This document shows positions 47,426 through 55,706 of a stretch of 64,000 nt of DNA, piece by piece. Origin of the DNA: Geoanaerobacter sp964528055 (GTDB taxonomy: Bacteria; Desulfobacterota; Desulfuromonadia; Geobacterales; DSM-12255); contig CAZGQM010000007.1 in assembly GCA_964528055.1 (NCBI GenBank), positions 62,001-126,000 of the forward strand, written 5' to 3'. Within the stretch, counting starts at the first letter, position 1. Every line of letters begins with the position of its first letter. The notes under the pieces were generated by a model, which was not told the DNA's origin, did no database searches, and saw only the letters and a program-made list of their open reading frames with translations. Made by a program: the position numbers and the translations under genes.

Positions 47426-47520
47426 ATGGAAAAACGGTTGGCTTGGACCATCCGTGAGCATCCCCTGTTGGAGACCTTTACGACGGCTATTGTGTGAGTT
47501 TCCGCTGGGGTCGATTCAAA
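47426..47520 (+). pseudogene. Decayed duplicate of the tilS 5' end
   Basis: The bases after queE read WTIREHPLLETFTTAIV, then a stop, then VSAGVDS. This aligns with the tilS N-terminus RTISEHALLQPFQTVVVGVS and GGVDS (about 50222-50305). The DNA is roughly three quarters identical over about 85 bases. The PP-loop itself is partly preserved. The intact tilS lies 2.7 kb downstream, so this is an old duplication or insertion scar. Confidence 0.75.
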
Positions 47521-47690
47521 AGGGGAAGAGAAGGTATCAGGTCTCAACTCTTCGACGCACAAGAGACATCGAAAGGTGGCCATAATTAACTAAATGTCAT
47601 ATTGACAACCCTATGTATCGCCGGTACTCTGCGAGTCATTATTGGTTTTATTGTGACGCGGGGTCTGTTATGGAGGGCTCAGGGACCATC

Positions 47691-47736
47691 AGGGGCTGCT
47701 GCTGCCGGTTTGAAACCGGCGGAGCGGCCCTTTTTG
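47691..47736 (+). terminator. Terminator-like hairpin
   Basis: The inner palindrome GCCGGTTT/AAACCGGC (47704-47720) sits in a larger AGGGGC...GGCCCT stem with TTTTT after it. It lies just before the 60-residue gene and may end the que transcripts or act as an attenuator. Confidence 0.6.
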
Positions 47737-47754
47737 TTTATGGAAGGGGTGGGG

Positions 47755-47937
47755 ATGAAATCGCGGCTGAACCTTAAACCTAGGCAGAAGGGGACCAAGG
47801 CGCTAAGGGACAAGCTCGAAGCAGCGGGTGGCAAGTGGAACCCGGATGAGAAGCTCTGGTATGTCGCCTACGCCGCCATACGCGGTACCGAACTGGAGGA
47901 GCGAATAATGACCGATGCGGTCAAAGGGAAAAAGTAG
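47755..47937 (+). CDS. Small basic protein of a mobile-associated type
   Basis: 60 residues from ATG 47755 with a GGGG-rich site. It starts MKSRLNLKPRQKGTKALRDK and continues GKWNPDEKLWYVAYAAIRGT. I associate this LKPGQxGT pattern with small proteins widespread in proteobacteria and found beside mobile genes, with no known function. Confidence 0.5.
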   Translation: MKSRLNLKPRQKGTKALRDKLEAAGGKWNPDEKLWYVAYAAIRGTELEERIMTDAVKGKK

Positions 47938-47986
47938 TTCCGAAGCGATGAAGAAAGTATCTTGTACAATATAGCTGGAAATGAAA

Positions 47987-48037
47987 AGTTATCTTAAATG
48001 AGATGCTAAATTGCATCTCATATGGGATGCAATAACT
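47987..48037. repeat. AT-rich cruciform before the membrane protein
   Basis: A perfect 9-bp inverted repeat ATGAGATGC/GCATCTCAT (47998-48021) lies inside a wider AGTTAT/ATAACT pair. It is 84 bases before the start of the membrane protein gene and may be a regulatory site. Confidence 0.5.
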
Positions 48038-48120
48038 ATCTTATATGTGATATTATTTCTTGTATTAGATGCTTTTCTAACTAATCAATAAGTAGTTGAT
48101 AGCATAGAAAGGATAAAAGT

Positions 48121-48897
48121 ATGGCACATTTTTGGAGCAAAAAAATAGTAAGCCTTGACAGCAAAATCACTATTGCGTTACCGCTAAACGCTACAGCTGA
48201 TCAAATTAATATAATGACTGATATTAAAGCTTTGGAACAACGACTAATAAAGATACCTACTTGGTCTGAAAATGAAATAATTATACTACTAAATGGCGCA
48301 GCAGATGCTGCAATTCGCGGGAATAATATTGTAGTAGCTAGGACTATGTACGACAAAGCCCATGAACTATTTCATGCTGATGCGCAGACTAGAAATAGAA
48401 ACTGGTATGTAACAGCAATGATAATTGGAGTTATAGTAGTGGCTGCTATATGTGGGATAGTCACGTATCTTGCATATAACAAATTCGGGAATCTTACTAA
48501 CCCTAATACTATAATTTCAATTTTTACTTTTGCTGCCATGGGAAGTGTTACAAGTATACTGACTAGATTATCTAGTCTAGATTTACGAGAAGAAACGAGT
48601 AGAAAATATGTAATATATTCTGCAATCTCAAAGCCATTTGTGGCTATTTCATTTGCTTGCATAATATACTTAGCACTAAAACATAAGGTAATAAACATTC
48701 AGGTTGGAAATAGTTCGTCAATATGTGGTGAGGATGCAATGTATTGGATTGCTGCTTTTCTTTGTGGTTTTAGTGAGCGTTTTGCTAGTGATTTTATAGA
48801 CAGCGTGACCACCTCATTTGGCGTTAAAACAAATAATTACAGAAGGCAGAAAAATGTAAGAGATGATACCAACCAGGAAAATACACCCGCCCAATAA
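48121..48897 (+). CDS. AT-rich multi-pass membrane protein
   Basis: 258 residues. A soluble N-terminal part (1-92) has an HTH-like helical pattern and repeated acidic/asparagine residues. At least four membrane helices follow (about 95-118, 130-148, 165-188, 205-224). A conserved-looking GFSERFASDFIDS motif follows the last helix, then a polar tail. I do not recognise the family. Codon use is strongly AT-rich, which supports recent acquisition. A terminator overlaps its stop. Confidence 0.6.
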   Translation: MAHFWSKKIVSLDSKITIALPLNATADQINIMTDIKALEQRLIKIPTWSENEIIILLNGAADAAIRGNNIVVARTMYDKAHELFHADAQTRNRNWYVTAMIIGVIVVAAICGIVTYLAYNKFGNLTNPNTIISIFTFAAMGSVTSILTRLSSLDLREETSRKYVIYSAISKPFVAISFACIIYLALKHKVINIQVGNSSSICGEDAMYWIAAFLCGFSERFASDFIDSVTTSFGVKTNNYRRQKNVRDDTNQENTPAQ

Positions 48898-48908
48898 AAC
48901 GGCGGGTG
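48884..48908 (+). terminator. Terminator overlapping the membrane gene end
   Basis: CACCCGCC pairs with GGCGGGTG around a 9-base loop that contains the stop codon. A weak T run follows. Confidence 0.65.
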
Positions 48909-49038
48909 ATTTCCCTCGACGTTAAAGCAATAGAATTAAAGACCGAATTACTTTGCGGGCTTTAGGTCCCAATTAAAACCGTGCAAAATTGAGATGTTAT
49001 GGATTGCAGAGAAGTTTGGCATGAAATTCATAGTAATG

Positions 49039-49050
49039 CACTTTAAAGTG
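49039..49050. promoter_or_regulatory. 12-bp palindrome before the XRE gene
   Basis: CACTTTAAAGTG is a perfect palindrome 16 bases before the antitoxin-like gene. It may be its autoregulatory operator (inference). Confidence 0.35.
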
Positions 49051-49066
49051 ATGTTTACCGGGCAGT

Positions 49067-49369
49067 ATGGCAAAACAACTTTCAGAACTGATAATTAAAG
49101 TAGATTCGACCGTGGCGGCAGCAGCACGGACTCAGGCGGATCAGGAGATTTTTGAACTACGCCTTGCTCAATTACGTCAAACAGTGGAGATGTCGCAACA
49201 TGATCTGGCGGCTGCACTCGGAATATCGCAACCCTCCGTCGCCAATCTGGAAAAACGCGGCCACGAAGTTAAAATTTCTTCTCTCAAACGGTACATTGAG
49301 GCGCTTGGCGGCAAACTGTCTCTGGATGTTGAACTGGCTGATGGCCGTCACATCGGCATAAACGTCTAG
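49067..49369 (+). CDS. HigA-like XRE-family antitoxin
   Basis: 100 residues with an HTH_3 helix-turn-helix about residues 40-95 (MSQHDLAAALGISQPSVANL). The C-terminal GKLSLDVELADG resembles HigA-type antitoxins that neutralise RelE/Gp49-like toxins. No toxin gene is found upstream or downstream, so it appears to be an orphan. Confidence 0.7.
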   Translation: MAKQLSELIIKVDSTVAAAARTQADQEIFELRLAQLRQTVEMSQHDLAAALGISQPSVANLEKRGHEVKISSLKRYIEALGGKLSLDVELADGRHIGINV

Positions 49370-49390
49370 CGGCTTAAGAGGAACAGATAT

Positions 49391-49852
49391 TCAAGCGGAT
49401 TTTCTTCGCCGTTCTTCTTCCCAACCTATGCAGGCAAGCTGAACGGTACGCGGTACGGGACGCGCTCCAGAACCATAGGCGCTTACCGTACGAACAGTGA
49501 CACCAAGTTCACGACTTGCAGCAGCAAGGGAGAGGCCGTTTCTGATTCGCCAAACAGTGAAGCGGTCGGCGGGAGTTTCTGAATGCTGATCGAGCATGTC
49601 CGCAAAAAGCGTGTCTGCGCCAATTTGAATATCAAACTGAGTCCATTCAGCCTCCCAGCCGTATTCTCCTAAAACAGCAGCGGAGAATGCTTCGGGATCA
49701 CGAAGAGGCGCAAGGCCAGGTAAAGAAAAGATGGACTCCTTAAGACTTACCATGCCGCCGGAACCGTCGGCGAAGTGAACTTCGAGACAATAATCGGTAG
49801 CAGGAGTTACAGCCGTCAATTTTGGGCGGGTTATACGTGTAGCGTGTGCCAT
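49391..49852 (-). CDS. DUF2442 protein with C-terminal HTH
   Basis: 153 residues from ATG 49852. A DUF2442 domain (DYCLEVHFADGSGGMVSLKE) is followed by an XRE-like helix-turn-helix (NGLSLAAASRELGVTVRTVS). It overlaps the DUF4160 gene by 22 bases. DUF4160-DUF2442 pairs are common as small modules with suspected toxin-antitoxin behaviour. The biochemistry is not established. Confidence 0.75.
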   Translation of the reverse strand: MAHATRITRPKLTAVTPATDYCLEVHFADGSGGMVSLKESIFSLPGLAPLRDPEAFSAAVLGEYGWEAEWTQFDIQIGADTLFADMLDQHSETPADRFTVWRIRNGLSLAAASRELGVTVRTVSAYGSGARPVPRTVQLACIGWEEERRRKSA

Positions 49853-50058
49853 TGTTTTATCAACTCCTCTCTGTTGTCTGCTATCCACCGCAGAGCATGA
49901 CGCAGGACCTTTGATGGGGCGGAGCCATCCATAATGTCCAGCGTTACAAGATTTATCACCGCTTCAAAATCAGGCCCCATGAGGTGTACATGAGGAGGAT
50001 TATGATCTTTCTCCCTCAACGTAATCCTGAAATTTGAAAAGCGGTATTTTGTCGTCAT
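49831..50058 (-). CDS. DUF4160 protein
   Basis: 75 residues. The DUF4160 pattern is FRITLREKDHNPPHVHLMG near the start, then a short helix pair. It is the first gene of a two-gene unit with the DUF2442 protein (22-base overlap). It is a probable toxin or partner, but this is by association only. Confidence 0.75.
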   Translation of the reverse strand: MTTKYRFSNFRITLREKDHNPPHVHLMGPDFEAVINLVTLDIMDGSAPSKVLRHALRWIADNREELIKQWHTLHV

Positions 50059-50181
50059 GAAATAAATATATGGAAATATTTTCTACATGTCAAGATAAGC
50101 ATCAAATTAATGCCCAACCACTCGGTAAGACCCGCCGAAGGCTTGTCAGTCTCAGCCTCGTTGGTACAACAGGAAAAATCA

Positions 50182-51615
50182 GTGACAGTAATTAACCTTC
50201 ACAATACCCCCTTTTGCCGTACCGTTGAACGGACCATCAGTGAGCACGCCCTGTTGCAACCTTTTCAGACGGTTGTCGTGGGGGTCTCCGGCGGGGTCGA
50301 TTCAATGGCGCTGCTTGATTACCTGGTTTCCCGCAAGGATCTGGCGCTCAGGCTCATAGTCGCTCACCTGAACCACGACCTTCGAGGCGAGGAGTCTGAC
50401 GGGGACGACTCTTTTGTCCGCGACTCTGCCGAGAGATATGGTCTTCGCTTTGAAAGCGCACGTGTCGATGTTCGCGCACTGGCTCTCAATAAGCGTCTGT
50501 CACTGGAAGAGGCAGGTCGGGAGGCCCGTTACAGCTTCTTTGTGGAAGTCGCACACCGTTGTGGTGCTGACCGTGTTGCACTGGCGCACCATGCCGATGA
50601 CCAGGCTGAGACGGTTCTGATGAGACTTCTTCGCGGAAGTGGTCCCGGAGGCCTGCGCGGCATGCTGCCATGCTCGCCTGACGGGATGTACGTTCGACCT
50701 TTTCTCCATGTCTGCAGGCACGAGATTGAGGAGTACGCAGAGAATCGCTCTCTCTCCTTCCGTACCGACAGCAGTAACCTCGACAATACCTTTCTCCGAA
50801 ACCGGATCAGGAACCGTCTCCTCCCGATCCTCCGTGAGTACAATCCCGCAATCGCGAATCGTCTGACCGATACCGCTTCCATAATGGCCGCCGACGAGGA
50901 GGTTCTCTCGGAGTTGGTGCAGAGTCGCTGGGCAAATGTCGGACATCTCAATAACGGTCGCGCGCTCCTCGACCGTGATCTGCTCTGCTCTGAAACTGCC
51001 GGCCTGCGACTCCGTTTGTATCGGTATGCCATCTTCCTGGTGACAGGGAGCCTTCGACGTATCTCATTCAGGCATCTCGAGGCGATTGACAGACTTGCGG
51101 TCAAGGGTCCTCCCAACGGATCTTTGAATCTGCCGGGTGAAGTACGGGCAGTCCGTTCCTATGGAGAACTAACCTTTTCTTCTGGAGATTCCGAATCTGT
51201 TCCAGATGGATTCGATCTGAGCGTTGCCTCTCCGGGAAGCTATGATCTGCCGTCTGGAGGACGGATCGTTCTCTATCAGGATGACCGGTCGTCGTTGTCT
51301 GCTGGCGGTGGAGTTCTGGAGATGGCTGTGGACCTGGCGCAGTACCCTTTTCCCTGGACCGTCAGATCGTATAGGCCTGGTGATCGGATGATCCCTGCTG
51401 GCATGACCGGTCACCGAAAGGTTAAGGATTTGTTCATCGATGAAAAGATACCTAGAGCACAGCGGAGCCGAATCCCTCTCTTTTTTTCCTCCGATATCCT
51501 TTTCTGGGTTGCTGGCCTGCGCAAGGCCGGCTTTCGCTCTCCTGAAGCGCAAAATGTTATAATGATCAGGTTAGAGTTGCTTGAATTTAATGTGGATGCT
51601 GCTATCCTTGCCTAA
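50182..51615 (+). CDS. tilS: tRNA(Ile)-lysidine synthetase
   Basis: 477 residues from GTG 50182, chosen because AGGAAA is at the right distance and the usual N-terminus lies here (a longer frame starts at 50110). The PP-loop is SGGVDSMALLDYL, followed by HLNHDLRGEESDGD and HHADDQAETVLMRLLRG. The C-terminal TilS domain has SYRPGDRMIP and KVKDLFIDEKIPRAQR. It modifies C34 of tRNA-Ile(CAU). It opens the long operon with ftsH. Confidence 0.93.
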   Translation: MTVINLHNTPFCRTVERTISEHALLQPFQTVVVGVSGGVDSMALLDYLVSRKDLALRLIVAHLNHDLRGEESDGDDSFVRDSAERYGLRFESARVDVRALALNKRLSLEEAGREARYSFFVEVAHRCGADRVALAHHADDQAETVLMRLLRGSGPGGLRGMLPCSPDGMYVRPFLHVCRHEIEEYAENRSLSFRTDSSNLDNTFLRNRIRNRLLPILREYNPAIANRLTDTASIMAADEEVLSELVQSRWANVGHLNNGRALLDRDLLCSETAGLRLRLYRYAIFLVTGSLRRISFRHLEAIDRLAVKGPPNGSLNLPGEVRAVRSYGELTFSSGDSESVPDGFDLSVASPGSYDLPSGGRIVLYQDDRSSLSAGGGVLEMAVDLAQYPFPWTVRSYRPGDRMIPAGMTGHRKVKDLFIDEKIPRAQRSRIPLFFSSDILFWVAGLRKAGFRSPEAQNVIMIRLELLEFNVDAAILA

Positions 51616-51728
51616 ATGCTTGTCAACCACAGGCCTTTATGGTACTTTTCGCAGCTCAATATTTTCAATAATCACGGTGCTTTCAGTATTGACATGAAAT
51701 GCCGTAAAGCTTGTATCAGGGGGTGCAC

Positions 51729-53591
51729 TTGAACCAGTTTTATAAAAACCTTGCGCTGTGGCTGGTTATCAGTCTGATGATGATCCTGCTCTTCAACCTT
51801 TTTAACAAGCCGAAGCCAAACCAGGAGCGTCTCAACTATAGTGAGTTCATCACTGCGGTTGATGCAGGTAAAGTTGCCTCGGTTACCATCCAGGGTAATG
51901 ATATCATTGGTAAATTCAGCGACGGCAAGGACTTCAGAAGCTATAAGCCTTTGGATGCCAATCTCACCACTAAGCTTCTGGAGAAGAAAATCGCGGTTTC
52001 AGCGCGGGCAGATGAGGAGAAATTTTCCTGGTTCTCCATTTTTATATCGTGGTTTCCGCTGATTCTATTGGTTGGTGTCTGGATCTTTTTCATGCGGCAG
52101 ATGCAGGCCGGCGGCGGCAAGGCGATGTCTTTCGGCAAGAGCCGTGCTAAGCTCCTCACCGAGGCCCAAGGGAAAATTACTTTCGAGGATGTCGCAGGGA
52201 TTGAAGAGGCCAAGGAGGAGCTGGAAGAGATCATCTCCTTCCTAAAGGATCCGAAGAAGTTCACCAAGCTGGGGGGGCGTATTCCTAAGGGGGTGCTTCT
52301 GATGGGTCCTCCGGGTACCGGCAAAACCCTTTTGGCGCGGGCTATTGCCGGTGAGGCGGGTGTCCCGTTCTTCTCCATCTCAGGCTCGGATTTCGTAGAA
52401 ATGTTTGTGGGTGTAGGTGCTAGCCGGGTCCGCGACCTCTTCGTCCAGGGGAAAAAGAGCGCTCCATGCATCATCTTTATCGATGAGATCGATGCCGTTG
52501 GCCGACATCGCGGCGCAGGTCTCGGTGGTGGGCATGACGAGCGTGAACAGACCTTGAACCAGCTGCTGGTTGAGATGGACGGCTTCGAATCCAACGAAGG
52601 GGTAATCCTTATTGCTGCTACCAACCGCCCCGATGTACTTGATCCGGCACTTATGAGGCCGGGCCGGTTTGACCGTCAGGTAGTTGTTCCGCGACCTGAT
52701 GTCAAAGGTCGCGAGATGATCCTTAAGGTTCATGCCAAGAAGGTGCCGCTCTCTCCGGAAGTGGACCTGGGGGTTATTGCACGCGGTACGCCCGGGTTTT
52801 CAGGGGCTGATCTCTCCAACGTGGTCAATGAGGCGGCGCTCCTGGCTGCCCGCAAGGAGAAGACCGTTGTGGAGATGATCGATTTTGATGATGCCAAGGA
52901 CAAGGTTTTGATGGGTGTGGAACGAAGAAGCATGGTTATCTCCGACGAAGAGAAGAAGAACACTGCCTATCACGAGGCGGGCCACACGCTGGTTGCCAAA
53001 CTGATTCCTGGGACAGATCCGATTCATAAGGTATCAATCATACCTCGCGGCAGGGCACTCGGTGTCACCATGCAGCTCCCGATAGAGGACAAGCACAGCT
53101 ACACCAAGGAATCGCTCCTTGACCGGATTGCCGTTCTTATGGGTGGCCGTGCTGCAGAGGAGATCATCTTCAACAGCATGACCACCGGTGCCGGCAACGA
53201 CATCGAAAGGGCCACTGAGATCGCCCGCAAGATGGTCTGCGAATGGGGAATGAGCGAGAAGCTGGGACCGGTAACCTTCGGCAAAAAGGACGAGTCGATC
53301 TTCCTTGGCCGGGATATGGCGATGCATAAAAACTTCAGTGAAGCCACAGCTGTGGAGATAGATAACGAGATACGGCGGATCGTTGACGAGAACTATGCAA
53401 GGGTTCTAAAAATGCTCAACAATCAACAGGAACTCCTCCATAAGCTGGCAAAGGAACTTATAGAGAAAGAGAACCTGACTGGTGCGGAGGTTGAGGAGAT
53501 CGTCCACCCGGCTCTCATTTCATCGGTTAACGGAGATACATCTGCAAGTGAAGATACAACACCTGCAGCAGCGCCTTCTCAGGGTGAATGA
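51729..53591 (+). CDS. ftsH: ATP-dependent membrane metalloprotease FtsH
   Basis: 620 residues from TTG 51729, four bases past AGGGGGTG, with the expected start NQFYKNLALWLVISLMM. Two membrane helices flank a periplasmic domain. The AAA module has GPPGTGKT, FIDEIDAVGR and ATNRPDVLDPALMRPGRFDR. The zinc site is AYHEAGHTL. It degrades membrane and regulatory proteins. The stop overlaps the folP start (ATGA). Confidence 0.96.
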   Translation: MNQFYKNLALWLVISLMMILLFNLFNKPKPNQERLNYSEFITAVDAGKVASVTIQGNDIIGKFSDGKDFRSYKPLDANLTTKLLEKKIAVSARADEEKFSWFSIFISWFPLILLVGVWIFFMRQMQAGGGKAMSFGKSRAKLLTEAQGKITFEDVAGIEEAKEELEEIISFLKDPKKFTKLGGRIPKGVLLMGPPGTGKTLLARAIAGEAGVPFFSISGSDFVEMFVGVGASRVRDLFVQGKKSAPCIIFIDEIDAVGRHRGAGLGGGHDEREQTLNQLLVEMDGFESNEGVILIAATNRPDVLDPALMRPGRFDRQVVVPRPDVKGREMILKVHAKKVPLSPEVDLGVIARGTPGFSGADLSNVVNEAALLAARKEKTVVEMIDFDDAKDKVLMGVERRSMVISDEEKKNTAYHEAGHTLVAKLIPGTDPIHKVSIIPRGRALGVTMQLPIEDKHSYTKESLLDRIAVLMGGRAAEEIIFNSMTTGAGNDIERATEIARKMVCEWGMSEKLGPVTFGKKDESIFLGRDMAMHKNFSEATAVEIDNEIRRIVDENYARVLKMLNNQQELLHKLAKELIEKENLTGAEVEEIVHPALISSVNGDTSASEDTTPAAAPSQGE

Positions 53592-54448
53592 CCGTTTCTC
53601 CTCCTCTGATATGGAGGTGCGGCAGCCGCTTTCTTGAACTGGGAAGCAAACCGTGCATCATGGCGGTTTTGAACGTTACTCCCGATTCATTCTCCGATGG
53701 TGGCAAGTTCTTTTGCCTGGAGCAGGCTGTTGACCGCGCGCTGGCTATGGAGGCTGAGGGTGCTGATATTATCGATGTCGGAGGAGAGAGCACCCGTCCT
53801 TTTGCCGAATCACTCTCGGAAAGCGATGAGCTGAGACGTGTAATCCCGGTTATAGAAAGGCTTGCCGGGCATCTCACTATCCCTATCTCCATAGACACGT
53901 ACAAGTCTGTGGTGGCGCGTGAGTCATTGGCAGCCGGTGCAGAGATTGTCAATGATATCAGCGCACTGACTTTTGACCCTGAAATGGCAAGCATTATAGC
54001 AGGGTCGGCCGCAGGAGTGGTCCTGATGCATACTCGCGGAAGGCCTGCGGATATGCAGCGAAATACGGTGTATCAGGATCTGGTGCCTGAAATTATCTCT
54101 TTTTTCGGAGAAATTCTTGCCGTTGCGGATGCTGCTGGGATCGGATCTGATAGGACTGTGATTGATCCCGGCATAGGTTTTGGCAAGGATCTGCAGGGGA
54201 ATCTGGAGATTCTTCGACGTTTAGATGAGTTTGATTCTCTCGGTCGTCCCGTTCTTGTAGGAACATCGCGCAAGTCTTTCATTGGTGAGGTCCTCGGTAG
54301 GCAGGTGGATGATCGCCTCTTCGGTACGGCAGCAACGGTAGCTGCTGCCATTCTGCATGGAGCCTCCATTGTAAGGGTTCATGACATTCGTGCCATGCGC
54401 GACGTGGCTATGATCGCTTATGCAATACGAGACGGTATAGATCCTTAA
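53588..54448 (+). CDS. folP: Dihydropteroate synthase
   Basis: 286 residues. The two pterin signatures are MAVLNVTPDSFSDGG and IIDVGGESTRP, and the end carries DPGIGFGKDLQGN and LVGTSRKSFIG. It joins pABA to the pterin pyrophosphate in folate synthesis. It is coupled to ftsH by a 4-base overlap. Confidence 0.94.
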   Translation: MTVSPPLIWRCGSRFLELGSKPCIMAVLNVTPDSFSDGGKFFCLEQAVDRALAMEAEGADIIDVGGESTRPFAESLSESDELRRVIPVIERLAGHLTIPISIDTYKSVVARESLAAGAEIVNDISALTFDPEMASIIAGSAAGVVLMHTRGRPADMQRNTVYQDLVPEIISFFGEILAVADAAGIGSDRTVIDPGIGFGKDLQGNLEILRRLDEFDSLGRPVLVGTSRKSFIGEVLGRQVDDRLFGTAATVAAAILHGASIVRVHDIRAMRDVAMIAYAIRDGIDP

Positions 54449-54511
54449 CCACTTCCTTCCGCAGGCATTCTGCAGATTCTCAGCAATCACGGAAATCGCG
54501 TGGTGATCTCC

Positions 54512-55282
54512 ATGACCAATCAACTACGAGAGTTCAGCTGGTTGCTGCACCTTCTCGACATAGCCCTGGTGGCGGTAATCATCTACCATTTCCTGCTTTT
54601 TCTCAAAAGCGGCGGCATGGCTTTACGTTTTTTCTTTTGGCTTGCAGTGGCTTTTCTGGTCTTTCTCGGAGCAAGGTTGACCGGTCTTGAGACCCTCGGA
54701 AGGCTTCTGGACGGATTTTTTTCTGCAAGCCTGCTTGTCGTGGCGATAATCTTTCAGCACGATATCAGGCGTGCTCTGGTTAACCTCAGCCGGAATCGAC
54801 AACGGCAGAATCTGCTTCAGGATGATCTAACCGAGCTGCTTGATGAACTTACAGCCGCAGTCGAGGCGCTTTCCATCAGGAAGATCGGTGCACTAATCGT
54901 CCTGGAGCGCGGCATGTCGCTTGACAACTTCCTGGCAGTAGGGACCGATATTGATGCCAAGGTTACCAGCGAGCTGATCACCTCAATCTTTCTCCCCTAT
55001 TCGCCTATCCATGATGGCGCCATCATCATTCAGGGAATCAAATTGACCAAGGCCGGCTGTTTTCTGCCGCTTACCCAGAATTCGGATATCAGCAAGAACT
55101 TCGGCACTAGGCACCGGGCCGCGATCGGTCTGACCGAAATTGTGGATGCACTCGTCATCGTGGTATCCGAGGAGACTGGGCGCATTGCGCTGGCAAACAA
55201 CGGGAGGATGCTGGAGCACCTCGATCTCTCCACATTGCGCAAAGAGTTGAAGCGGCAACTTGCAAGCAGGCGACCATCATGA
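54512..55282 (+). CDS. cdaA: Diadenylate cyclase (CdaA type)
   Basis: 256 residues from ATG 54512 (a GTG at 54500 is possible). Three N-terminal membrane helices precede a DAC domain with the signature PIHDGAIIIQG and RHRAAIGLTE. It makes c-di-AMP from ATP. CdaR follows with a 4-base overlap and glmM after it, the classic cdaA-cdaR-glmM cluster that links c-di-AMP to peptidoglycan precursor supply. Confidence 0.92.
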   Translation: MTNQLREFSWLLHLLDIALVAVIIYHFLLFLKSGGMALRFFFWLAVAFLVFLGARLTGLETLGRLLDGFFSASLLVVAIIFQHDIRRALVNLSRNRQRQNLLQDDLTELLDELTAAVEALSIRKIGALIVLERGMSLDNFLAVGTDIDAKVTSELITSIFLPYSPIHDGAIIIQGIKLTKAGCFLPLTQNSDISKNFGTRHRAAIGLTEIVDALVIVVSEETGRIALANNGRMLEHLDLSTLRKELKRQLASRRPS

Positions 55283-55668
55283 ATCTGTCACCGCTCTTAA
55301 CCCATAACTATGAGATGAAACTTGTATCAGTGGTTGTGGCATCACTTTTCTGGCTGTATGTTCTGTCAGGAGGTGAAGTTGAGACCAGGGTTCAGGTCCC
55401 GGTGGTCTACTCCGGTCTTGCTGACGGCCTGACATTGGTGGAAAAACCTCCTGAGATCCTCGATGTGGAGATGCGCGGAAGCCGGCTTGCCTTGTTGAAG
55501 CTCAAGACCGAGTCCCCCCGTGCAGTTCTTGATTTGAGCGGTGTGAGAGATGGTTTCGTTACCTTCGCAAATCTGGAGAGCGCTGTTCAGGGGGTCAAGG
55601 GGTTCAGGATAACCCGTATATACCCTGGACGGATCGATCTCTCAGTGACAAGCCGTAATCGTAAATGA
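55279..55668 (+). CDS. YbbR-domain protein (CdaR-like)
   Basis: 129 residues, short for the family: one membrane helix (about 15-32, SVVVASLFWLYVLSGG) and a single YbbR domain, whereas firmicute CdaR usually has several. It probably regulates CdaA at the membrane. It overlaps cdaA by four bases. Confidence 0.8.
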   Translation: MNLSPLLTHNYEMKLVSVVVASLFWLYVLSGGEVETRVQVPVVYSGLADGLTLVEKPPEILDVEMRGSRLALLKLKTESPRAVLDLSGVRDGFVTFANLESAVQGVKGFRITRIYPGRIDLSVTSRNRK

Positions 55669-55706
55669 GCAACAACAGTGAAACTGAATTGTATGGAGGT
55701 TGCGTA

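Noticed and set aside
47641..47736. A riboswitch (fluoride or guanidine type) before the 60-residue gene
   Set aside because: The hairpin and T-run fit a terminator; the conserved riboswitch cores are not present.
48999..49046. A 15-residue frame before the XRE antitoxin as its toxin
   Set aside because: Too short and unlike RelE or Gp49-type toxins.
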